Of a DNA stretch of 64,000 bases, positions 17,942 to 25,134 are shown piece after piece. The stretch's first letter is position 1; every line of letters starts with the position of its first letter. The stretch comes from 66-474 sp051961995 (GTDB lineage: Bacteria; Pseudomonadota; Gammaproteobacteria; Xanthomonadales; Rhodanobacteraceae). The notes under the pieces were generated by a model that was not told the DNA's origin, searched no databases, and saw only the letters and a list, made by a program, of their open reading frames with translations. Both the position numbers and the translations under genes were made by a program. The stretch spans positions 83,219 through 147,218 of the forward strand of contig JBQCCR010000040.1 of the NCBI GenBank assembly GCA_051961995.1, read 5' to 3'.

Positions 17942-18089
17942 CTGTTGCGATCGTGCTGGATCGCCGCTCGGCGATCCTCGACGCAAGTGCCTCGTTTTTC
18001 GGCCCCATCGAGACCACAAGCGGCCATTCCTGGCCGCACCGTTGAACAACGGCGCGTTTCGAATACCCGGACGGGAGATCCGTCCAGCG

Positions 18090-18118
18090 TTGCCGCACCG
18101 CAGCATCCAGCGCATAAT
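18090..18118 (+). promoter_or_regulatory. Putative sigma-70 promoter of the thiolase gene
   Basis: TTGCCG (18090-18095) and CATAAT (18113-18118) are separated by exactly 17 bp, with the ATG 31 bp downstream. The match to -35/-10 consensus is moderate. Confidence 0.4.
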
Positions 18119-18148
18119 CGGGCGATTCCCTGACAGCCGGAGCTTCGC

Positions 18149-19327
18149 ATGTCCGATTCCGTCGTGATCGTGGGCGCCAAGCGCACCGCGATCGGTTCTT
18201 TCCTTGGCCAGTTCACTGGCGTGCCGACGACCACGCTCGGTGCGACGGCCATCCGCGCCGCATTGCAGCAATCCGGGATCGCGCCGGCGGACGTGTCGGA
18301 AGTTTTCATGGGCTGCGTGCTGCCTGCGAACCTGGGCCAGGCGCCCGCGCGCCAGGCGTCCCTCGGCGCCGGCCTGCCGGTTTCCACCGGCTGCACCACG
18401 ATCAACAAGGTGTGCGGCTCCGGCATGAAGGCGATCATGCTGGGCCATGACCTGATCAAGGCCGGCTCCGCGACGGTCGTCGTCGCCGGCGGCATGGAAT
18501 CCATGACCAACGCGCCGCACATGGTGTCCGCGCGCACCGGCCTCCGCTACGGCGATGCGCCGCTGGTGGACCACATGGCCTGGGATGGCCTGACCAATCC
18601 GTATGACGGCCGCGCGATGGGTGTGTTCGCCGAACAATGCGTGGACAAGTATTCGTTCACCCGCGAGGAACAGGATGCGTTCTCCGCCGAGTCGGTGAAG
18701 CGCGCGCTGGCTGCGCAGCAATCCGGCGTATTGAAGGACGAGATCGTGCCGGTCACGGTAAAAAGCCGCAAGGGCGAAACCATCGTTGATACCGACGAAG
18801 AGCCCGCGCGCTGCGATCTTTCGAAAATCCCGACGTTGCGACCCGCCTTCAAGAAGGAAGGCGGCACCGTCACCGCAGCGAGTTCTTCGTCCATCTCGGA
18901 CGGCGCGGCAGCGACCGTGCTGATCGGTGAAGCGGAAGCGAAGCGCCGCAGCCTGCAACCGCTGGGCCGCATCGTCGCGCACGCCACGCATTCGCAGGAG
19001 CCGGAAGGTTTCACCACCGCGCCGGTGCATGCGATCCGCAAGCTGCTGGACAAGACCGGCTGGAAAGTCGCGGACGTGGATCTGTTCGAGATCAACGAAG
19101 CGTTCGCGGTGGTGGCGATGGCGCCGATCCGCGAGCTGGGTATCCCGCATGAGAAGCTCAACGTCAATGGCGGCGCCTGCGCGCTCGGTCACCCGATCGG
19201 CGCGACCGGCGCGCGACTGGTGGTCAGCCTGTTGAATGCGATGCGTGCACGCGGTGCCAGACGTGGCGTGGCGGCGCTGTGCATCGGCGGCGGCGAGGCC
19301 ACCGCGATCGCACTGGAACGCGACTGA
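18149..19327 (+). CDS. Acetyl-CoA C-acyltransferase (thiolase)
   Basis: A 392-residue thiolase, condensing or cleaving acetoacetyl-CoA or 3-ketoacyl-CoA. The acylated Cys is C89 in NKVCGSGMKAIMLG, the His is in NGGACALGHPIGATGAR, and the second Cys is in ALCIGGGEATAIAL near the C-terminus. All are present, so it is expected to be active. In this context it probably serves the last steps of leucine or isoleucine breakdown (acetoacetyl-CoA to two acetyl-CoA). It has its own promoter-like sequence and is followed by an unrelated lipoprotein gene. Confidence 0.9.
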   Translation: MSDSVVIVGAKRTAIGSFLGQFTGVPTTTLGATAIRAALQQSGIAPADVSEVFMGCVLPANLGQAPARQASLGAGLPVSTGCTTINKVCGSGMKAIMLGHDLIKAGSATVVVAGGMESMTNAPHMVSARTGLRYGDAPLVDHMAWDGLTNPYDGRAMGVFAEQCVDKYSFTREEQDAFSAESVKRALAAQQSGVLKDEIVPVTVKSRKGETIVDTDEEPARCDLSKIPTLRPAFKKEGGTVTAASSSSISDGAAATVLIGEAEAKRRSLQPLGRIVAHATHSQEPEGFTTAPVHAIRKLLDKTGWKVADVDLFEINEAFAVVAMAPIRELGIPHEKLNVNGGACALGHPIGATGARLVVSLLNAMRARGARRGVAALCIGGGEATAIALERD

Positions 19328-19479
19328 AAGAGGCCCTGAAACAGGCTCTCGTGGCGCGTCCAGGTTATCGCCGGCTGAACGCATGAGCCGGTAGATAATT
19401 TGCCAGTGGCGTAACCTTCACATTCGCGGTTTAATGTTAGGGCCAAATCCATTGGCATCCACGGCTCGGAGACTCACAC

Positions 19480-19725
19480 ATGAAATTGACACGTATCGTT
19501 CTTGCGTCGGCGCTGGTTGTCGCACTCGGCGCGTGCAGTAGCAACAATGATCAGAACAGTGGTGCTGCCGCATCCTCCACGATGGCCGCGCCCGCCGCGA
19601 CTGCACCGGCGATGACCCCGCCGGCAGCTTCGACGGCGATGACGCCGCCGGCAGCTTCGACGGCAATGACGCCGCCGGCAGCCTCGACCGCCACGAAGCC
19701 GACGTCATCTTCCAGCGGCGGCTGA
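19480..19725 (+). CDS. Small Ala/Pro/Thr-rich lipoprotein with tandem repeats
   Basis: An 81-residue predicted lipoprotein. The N-terminus MKLTRIVLASALVVALGACS has a short signal and a lipobox LGAC (Cys19). The mature part is low complexity with three copies of MTPPAASTA encoded by 27-bp tandem repeats. It is AT-poor and disordered, and no family is recognised. Its signal sequence closely resembles that of the next gene (MKFTRTILASALILALAACS), so the two probably arose by duplication with divergent bodies. Confidence 0.75.
   Translation: MKLTRIVLASALVVALGACSSNNDQNSGAAASSTMAAPAATAPAMTPPAASTAMTPPAASTAMTPPAASTATKPTSSSSGG
19612..19692 (+). repeat. Three 27-bp tandem repeats in a lipoprotein gene
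   Basis: Units start with ATG at 19612, 19639 and 19666. Each encodes MTPPAASTA. They differ at only a few third positions, so the expansion looks recent and copy number may vary between strains without breaking the frame. Confidence 0.8.
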
Positions 19726-19747
19726 TCTAGTTTTACCCGTTGTTCCG

Positions 19748-19785
19748 ATCGCGCGCGATGCTTTGCATTGCGCGCGATTTTTTTT
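19748..19785 (+). terminator. Rho-independent terminator after first lipoprotein
   Basis: ATCGCGCGC (19748-19756) pairs with GCGCGCGAT (19770-19778), continuing inward through GATGC/GCATT, and is followed by eight T. Confidence 0.8.
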
Positions 19786-19908
19786 GACGCGCTCCCACCT
19801 GTATGGTTGCCGTCCGGAAACGCGCATGGATATGGCCAATGCGCAGGTATTCCGCTTAAATTGATGGAGCCATTCTTTGGCTTCCACGGCAATCAAGGAG
19901 AGAGCTAC

Positions 19909-20289
19909 ATGAAGTTCACTCGCACAATTCTTGCGTCCGCGCTGATTCTGGCGCTGGCCGCGTGCAGCAACCCGTCCGACAACGCGCAGGATGCTCAGCA
20001 GTCCGCCGCCGACGCGCAGCAGTCCGCGCAGCAGGCCCAGCAGGCAGCCGACCAGACCCAGAGCCCGGCGGCCGGCCAGGCTGCCTCGCAAGCGCAGCAG
20101 TCGGCCGATCAGGCCGCCGCTGCCGCGCAGCAGGCCCAGCAGGACACCGCGAAGGCGATGCAGGGCAGCGATCAGGCCGGCGATGCGGCCAAGCAGGCCG
20201 CCGACAACGCTTCGGCTTCCGCCGATCAGGCCAAGGACAATGCGGACGCCGCGAAGGACGCCGCCAAGAGCAGCAGTAGCGGCCATTGA
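19909..20289 (+). CDS. Ala/Gln-rich helical lipoprotein
   Basis: A 126-residue predicted lipoprotein. ATG 19909 is chosen for AAGGAG eight bases upstream; the signal MKFTRTILASALILALAACS ends in lipobox LAAC (Cys19). The mature chain is built of Ala, Gln, Asp and Lys in short periodic units (DAQQSAADAQQSAQQAQQAA; later ADNASASADQAKDNADAAKD), which would form an extended amphipathic helix or coiled coil like Lpp/OprI-type envelope proteins. It is followed by a strong terminator. No specific family is claimed. Confidence 0.75.
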   Translation: MKFTRTILASALILALAACSNPSDNAQDAQQSAADAQQSAQQAQQAADQTQSPAAGQAASQAQQSADQAAAAAQQAQQDTAKAMQGSDQAGDAAKQAADNASASADQAKDNADAAKDAAKSSSSGH

Positions 20290-20313
20290 TCCACTGTTCC
20301 ATCGTTGCACTGG

Positions 20314-20345
20314 AAACCGGCCGCAACTTGCGGCCGGTTTTTTTT
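20314..20345 (+). terminator. Rho-independent terminator
   Basis: AAACCGGCCGCA and TGCGGCCGGTTT form a 12-bp stem with a 3-base loop followed by a T run. It ends the lipoprotein transcript just before the methylcrotonyl-CoA carboxylase gene. Confidence 0.88.
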
Positions 20346-20395
20346 ATGGCTGGCGAAAAGCCGTGTGCTTGTGCTTGCATGCAACGTCGCCCGCA

Positions 20396-22015
20396 ATGGA
20401 CTCCGGCATGCCCATTCTCGAATCCCGCATCGATCCCAAGAGCGCCGATTTCCGCGGCAACGCGGAACGGCTGCAAACGCTGGTTGCCGATCTCAAGGCG
20501 CAACTGGATCGCGCGGCGGCCGGGGGCGGCGACAAAGCGCGCGAAAAGCACACCGCACGCGGCAAGCTGCTGTCACGCGAGCGCATCCGCGCACTGCTCG
20601 ACCCGGGCTCGCCGTTCCTCGAGCTTTCGCCGCTGGCCGCGCACGGCATGTATGAGGACGCGGCGCCGGCGGCCGGCCTGCTCACCGGCATCGGCCGTGT
20701 GCACGGCCAGGAAATCGTGGTGGTCGCCAACGACGCCACGGTGAAAGGCGGTACCTATTTCCCGATGACGGTGAAGAAGCATTTGCGCGCGCAGGAAGTG
20801 GCACTGGAAAATCGGCTGCCCTGCGTGTATCTGGTGGACTCCGGCGGCGCATTCCTGCCGCTCCAGGACGAGGTGTTTCCCGACAAGGAACACTTCGGCC
20901 GCATCTTTTACAACCAGGCACGCATGTCCGCAGCCGGCATTGCGCAGATCGCGGTGGTCATGGGCTCGTGCACCGCCGGGGGCGCCTACGTGCCGGCAAT
21001 GAGCGACGAGACGATCATCGTCAAGCAACAGGGCACGATCTTCCTCGGCGGTCCGCCGCTGGTAAAGGCCGCGACCGGCGAAGTGGTGGATGCGGAAGCA
21101 CTGGGCGGCGCCGATGTGCACACGTCCCTCTCCGGCGTCGCCGATCACTACGCGGAAAACGATGCACATGCGCTCGGCATCGCGCGCGACATCGTGGCGA
21201 GCCTCAATCGCAGGAAACAGATCTCGCTGGAGCTGCACGAACCCCGCGAACCGAAGTATGCGGCGAATGAACTTTACGGCGTGATTCCCGAGGACACCCG
21301 GCGACCGTTTGACATCCGCGAAGTGATCGCGCGCATCGTGGACGGTTCCGAATTCCACGAATTCAAGGCACGCTACGGCAAGACGCTGGTCACCGGCTTC
21401 GCGCACATCCACGGCTAGCCCGTCGGCATCATCGCCAACAACGGCATCCTGTTTTCCGAGAGTGCACTCAAGGGCACGCACTTCATCGAGCTGTGCAACC
21501 AGCGCGGCGTGCCGTTGGTGTTCCTGCAGAACATCACCGGCTTCATGGTCGGCAAGAAATACGAACAAGCTGGCATCGCGAAAGACGGCGCGAAAATGGT
21601 CACCGCGGTGGCGTGCGCCTCAGTGCCGAAATTCACCGTGATCATCGGCGGCAGTTTCGGTGCCGGCAATTACGCGATGTGCGGGCGCGCCTACGGCGCG
21701 CGGTTTCTCTGGATGTGGCCCAACGCGCGGATCAGCGTGATGGGCGGCGAGCAGGCGGCATCCGTGCTCGCCACTGTCAAGCGCGACGGCATCGAGGCGC
21801 GCGGCGGCGAATGGTCGGCCGCTGAGGAAAGCGCGTTCAAGTCACCCATCCGCGAACAGTACGAGCATCAGGGACATCCTTACTATGCCACCGCGCGGTT
21901 GTGGGACGACGGCGTGATTGATCCCGCCGATACCCGCCGCGTGCTGGGTCTGGCGATCTCCGCCTCGCTCAACGCCCCGATTCCGGAAACGCGATACGGC
22001 GTGTTCCGCATGTAA
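20396..22015 (+). pseudogene. mccB: Methylcrotonyl-CoA carboxylase beta subunit, interrupted by in-frame amber codon
   Basis: The carboxyltransferase subunit that makes 3-methylglutaconyl-CoA. Reading through, the product is about 539 residues, the normal family length. Crotonase-like motifs appear on both sides of the break: YLVDSGGAFLPLQDEVF, GSCTAGGAYVPAMSDE, then NNGILFSESALKGTHFIELC, GGSFGAGNYAMCGRAY and WMWPNARISVMGGEQAA. At 21416-21418 TAG replaces the codon between GFAHIHG and PVGIIANN, where homologues have Tyr; one base change from TAC or TAT would explain it. As read, two fragments result (341 codons and the rest). The reading frame is otherwise intact, so this is a recent nonsense mutation, a sequencing error, or suppressed. 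ATG 20408 is an alternative start. Confidence 0.88.
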
Positions 22016-22081
22016 TGGTTGTCGGTTGCCGGTTGCCGGATTCGCGTTCTGCTCTCCGGCAACTGGCACCCCGCAAGCTGC

Positions 22082-22864
22082 CTAGAAGAACTCGTACTCC
22101 AGCTGCATCCGGAGCGTCGTATTCGGCGTCTCGCGGGTCAGTCCGCCCAGCAGCGCGGCGTTGTAATTGAGCTTCTTGCCGTTGCCGAGGCTGGCGGTAC
22201 CGAAGAACGCCGGGCCGACTTTCAATTCGGCCGAATGCAGGTGTGCGGGATCGCCGAAAGATCCGAACGCCTGCAGGCCCGGCTGGAATTGCGGGTGCAA
22301 GTTGTACTTCCATTGAGCCTGGTACTCGATCTCATTGCGCTCCGCATCGTCGTCTTCGGGTTCGCTCAGCTCGCGCGCGAAATACACATTGAGATTGGCC
22401 TGCGAACGGCCCCACTCGCGCTGGAACATCGGACCGAACTTCAGCTCGTTCTCGTTCTCCAGCCGGTTGTGCTCCAGTTCGGCGAAGATGCCCATATCCA
22501 GCCAGTGCTCGCCGTGCTCGGTGAGCTGGAAAATGTTCTCGAACTCGTACTCCTCCACATGCGCAACGTGACCGGGTGTCTGCGAATACTCGGCCTCGAA
22601 TTCCACGGCCCAGCGCGGTGCGATGCCGTAGCCGATCGCGATCTTCGACGCGCGCTCGCCTTCGTCCTGATTGCCCCAATCCTGCACGCCGGCTTTCAGT
22701 TCCAGCTCCCATTCGCGGTAATCCACGATGGGCGTATAGATGGTCGAGGCCGGGCCGGCGTGCGCGCGCTGCGCAAAACCCGCCAGCGCGCCGACGGCCA
22801 CGACCGCGGCGAGTGCAGTGTGGGCGCCTCGTCGCGAACGAAACATTCGAGACAAACATTTCAC
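22082..22864 (-). CDS. Outer-membrane beta-barrel protein of the iron operon, function unknown
   Basis: A 260-residue exported protein. The GTG start at 22864 has AAGGAG six bases upstream. A signal peptide follows (ALAAVVAVGALAGFAQRAHA, cleaved before GPAS). The mature chain alternates aromatic and polar residues in strand-like blocks (WELELKAGVQDWG, WAVEFEAEYSQ, FENIFQLTEHGEHWLDMG) and ends in Phe (EYEFF), as outer-membrane barrels do. It lies downstream of FTR1 and the cupredoxin, 126 bp apart on the same strand, so a role in metal passage is possible. I do not recognise a named family. Confidence 0.7.
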   Translation of the reverse strand: MKCLSRMFRSRRGAHTALAAVVAVGALAGFAQRAHAGPASTIYTPIVDYREWELELKAGVQDWGNQDEGERASKIAIGYGIAPRWAVEFEAEYSQTPGHVAHVEEYEFENIFQLTEHGEHWLDMGIFAELEHNRLENENELKFGPMFQREWGRSQANLNVYFARELSEPEDDDAERNEIEYQAQWKYNLHPQFQPGLQAFGSFGDPAHLHSAELKVGPAFFGTASLGNGKKLNYNAALLGGLTRETPNTTLRMQLEYEFF

Positions 22865-22990
22865 GGCATGCTCCTTTTTCGATGTGTGTAGTAGTTGCGG
22901 GACATCCGTTTCCGCGAACCCGAAGCGCACGCGTCCCCTGCCCGATGCCCAGGCGCATCGAGTGACTCGAACGCGAACGAAACTGAAAAC

Positions 22991-23839
22991 TCAGGCAGCG
23001 CTGCGAGTGCTGTCCACCGTGACCGGTGCGGCACGCGGCGGTGCGCGCGTACTCATGCGCATACCGATCAGCAGCAGAACCACCACCGCCAGCCAGAAGG
23101 CCATCTGGATGCCGGCCGGGTGCGCGTCATAGCCGATCAGGATGTGCAGCGCCTGCCCGACCACCGAACCGTTGCTGAGCAATGCCGAGGTGTCCCAGAG
23201 CTGATTGCCCATCGCCGGCAGCCAGTTGGCCTGCACCAGGAAACGCGCGCCGGTGGAAGCCAATCCCGCCGCGAGCAGCACCAGCATCCAATTGGTCGCG
23301 GTGAAGAAATAGCGCAGCGGAATGCGCAGCAAGCCGAAATACAGCGCAAAGCCGACCGCCACGCCACCGGCTATTCCCAATGGAATGCCGACCAGCAAGC
23401 CGTTGATCCCCGCGCCACCCGCTGCCATGCCGTACAGGAACAGCACGATTTCGGAACCCTCGCGCAGCACCGCCAGCGCGACCACCGCGAACAACATCGT
23501 CAACGAACTGGAGCCGGCCCTCACTGCACTGCCGACCGATTGCATGTGCTGCACCAGTTCGCGCGAATGCGAGGACATCCAGATCACGTGCCAGGCAATC
23601 ATCAGCACCGCCGCAAACAGCACGGACGCATTGAACAATTCCTGCCCGGAACCGTTGAGCGATTCGGCGATTGCCCCTGCGCACAGCGCCACCACGATCG
23701 CGCCGAGCACACCCAGCGTGATGCCGCCACCGATGTAGGCGTCGCGCCGCGCCACGCCACGGGTGGCCGCGGCGACAATGGAAACGATCAGTGCCGCTTC
23801 GAGCACTTCACGGAAGACCAGCAGTGCGACCCCGAGCAT
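22991..23839 (-). CDS. FTR1 family iron permease
   Basis: A 282-residue polytopic inner-membrane protein of the EfeU/FTR1 family that imports iron after oxidation. Two REXXE iron-binding motifs are visible: R10-E14 in VFREVLEAAL and R126-E130 in VLREGSEIVLF, in the first and fourth membrane segments as expected. About seven hydrophobic segments are present. It lies 33 bp downstream of a cupredoxin gene on the same strand, and a Fur-box-like palindrome precedes that gene. No EfeB-like peroxidase or EfeO imelysin domain is nearby, so the electron and iron delivery partner is probably the cupredoxin. Confidence 0.92.
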   Translation of the reverse strand: MLGVALLVFREVLEAALIVSIVAAATRGVARRDAYIGGGITLGVLGAIVVALCAGAIAESLNGSGQELFNASVLFAAVLMIAWHVIWMSSHSRELVQHMQSVGSAVRAGSSSLTMLFAVVALAVLREGSEIVLFLYGMAAGGAGINGLLVGIPLGIAGGVAVGFALYFGLLRIPLRYFFTATNWMLVLLAAGLASTGARFLVQANWLPAMGNQLWDTSALLSNGSVVGQALHILIGYDAHPAGIQMAFWLAVVVLLLIGMRMSTRAPPRAAPVTVDSTRSAA

Positions 23840-23872
23840 GCGTTTATTCCTTCGACCGTCCCTTTCAACCTG

Positions 23873-24205
23873 TCACTGCACGATCAGCACGCCGTTGCCG
23901 GTGTCCTGATGGAAATCGTCGAAGAACTTGTAGTGCCCTTTGTCCAGCGGCCCGATGAAGACGGTCACTTCGCTATTGGGCAGCACGATCTTCTCGCGGT
24001 TGAATTCGTTGCTCTCGAACTCGGACGGCGTGGAATCCTGGTTGCTCACCAGGACCTTGAACTTGGTGTTGGCCGGTACCGCAAGCTGGGCGGGCTCGAA
24101 TTTGTGATCCTTGATGACCAGCTTGTATTCCGGCATCTCGGCCGCACTCGCCGCGACGGCGACCAGGCTCATGGCAATCAGCCCCGCAACAAGACCCCGC
24201 TTCAT
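23873..24205 (-). CDS. Periplasmic cupredoxin-domain protein (iron-uptake partner)
   Basis: A 110-residue secreted protein: signal MKRGLVAGLIAMSLVAVAASA, mature part starting AEMPEYKLVIKDHKFEP. The fold reads as a cupredoxin_1 domain (VPANTKFKVLVSNQD, SEFESNEFNREKIVLPNSEV, YKFFDDFHQDTGNGVLIV). The Cys ligand of blue copper sites is absent; His and acidic residues could bind copper or iron as in P19/FtrA-type proteins. It is first in a cupredoxin-FTR1 operon under a Fur-like box. The likely role is periplasmic iron binding or oxidation for the permease. Confidence 0.85.
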   Translation of the reverse strand: MKRGLVAGLIAMSLVAVAASAAEMPEYKLVIKDHKFEPAQLAVPANTKFKVLVSNQDSTPSEFESNEFNREKIVLPNSEVTVFIGPLDKGHYKFFDDFHQDTGNGVLIVQ

Positions 24206-24236
24206 GGACCACCTACTCCCGCGTTTGACGTTGCGG

Positions 24237-24257
24237 AAATGATAATGGTTCTCATTT
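24237..24257. promoter_or_regulatory. Fur box-like operator
   Basis: A 21-bp site with AAATGA and TCATTT as perfect inverted ends around TAATGGTTC, closely matching the GATAATNATT-type Fur consensus. It lies 32 bp upstream of the cupredoxin ATG and 69 bp upstream of the divergent enoyl-CoA hydratase gene. Confidence 0.7.
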
Positions 24258-24325
24258 AGAACTGCAAGCAGGGCTGAATCGGCCGCCCAGCAGTTATCAT
24301 TCGAAGATTGCCGCAGGGAACCGCG

Positions 24326-25132
24326 ATGAGTGACTCCGTACTGCTGATGCGCCGTGGCGCACTGGCCGAAATTACCCTGAACCGTCCGCAGGTGCACAAC
24401 GCCTTCGACGATGCACTGGTTGCCGCCTTGCAGGCGGCACTGGACGAAGCCGCGGGTGACGACAGCGTGCGGTTCGTGCTGTTGACCGGCGCGGGCAAGA
24501 GTTTTTCCGCCGGCGCCGATCTCAACTGGATGCGAGGCATGGCGCAGGCCGGCGAGGCCGAGAACCGTGCCGACTCGCAACGGCTGGCGGCGCTGATGCA
24601 CACCCTGAATTTCCTGCCCAAGCCGACCATCGCGCGCGTCAACGGCGCCGCCTACGGCGGCGGCGTGGGCTTGGTCGCCTGTTGCGACATCGCCATCGGC
24701 GTGCAGGGCGCGAAGTTTTCACTCAGCGAAGTGAAGCTCGGGCTGGTGCCGGCGGTGATTTCGCCCTACGTGATCGCCGCGATCGGCGCGCGGCACGCGC
24801 GGCGACTGTTCGTGAGCGGGGAAATCTTCGAGGCCGAACACGCGGCGCGGATCGGCTTGCTGCACGAAGCGGTTGCGCCCGATGAACTGGACGCAGCGAT
24901 CGAACGCGTCGTGCACTGGCTCGGCAAGGGCGGCCCGATCGCGCAGCGCGAAGCCAAGGCACTGGCGCTGCGCATCGGCGGCATGGATGCCGATTCGGCA
25001 GCAACAACGGACAGGCTCAACGCAGAGTTGATCGCGCGCCTGCGCGTGTCGGAAGAAGGCCAGCATGGCCTCGGCGCTTTTCTTGACAAGCGCGCGCCAC
25101 ATTGGGTCGCCGCGGAAAGGGAGCGCTCCTGA
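24326..25132 (+). CDS. liuC: Enoyl-CoA hydratase, probable methylglutaconyl-CoA hydratase
   Basis: A 268-residue crotonase. The oxyanion hole residues lie in KSFSAGADLNWMRGM (near 55-70) and NGAAYGGGVGLVACCDIAI (near 99-117), and the catalytic Glu is in SLSEVKLGLVPAVISPYV. In leucine degradation it hydrates 3-methylglutaconyl-CoA to HMG-CoA. That assignment rests on position: it immediately precedes the carboxylase alpha gene and HMG-CoA lyase follows. ATG 24326 has AGGGA upstream. The stop lies 2 bp before the next start, indicating co-transcription. Confidence 0.88.
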   Translation: MSDSVLLMRRGALAEITLNRPQVHNAFDDALVAALQAALDEAAGDDSVRFVLLTGAGKSFSAGADLNWMRGMAQAGEAENRADSQRLAALMHTLNFLPKPTIARVNGAAYGGGVGLVACCDIAIGVQGAKFSLSEVKLGLVPAVISPYVIAAIGARHARRLFVSGEIFEAEHAARIGLLHEAVAPDELDAAIERVVHWLGKGGPIAQREAKALALRIGGMDADSAATTDRLNAELIARLRVSEEGQHGLGAFLDKRAPHWVAAERERS

Positions 25133-25134
25133 GC

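Noticed and set aside
17744..19384. A 546-codon minus-strand frame over the thiolase
   Set aside because: Antisense of a conserved thiolase with intact Cys/His motifs; Arg-rich low-complexity translation.
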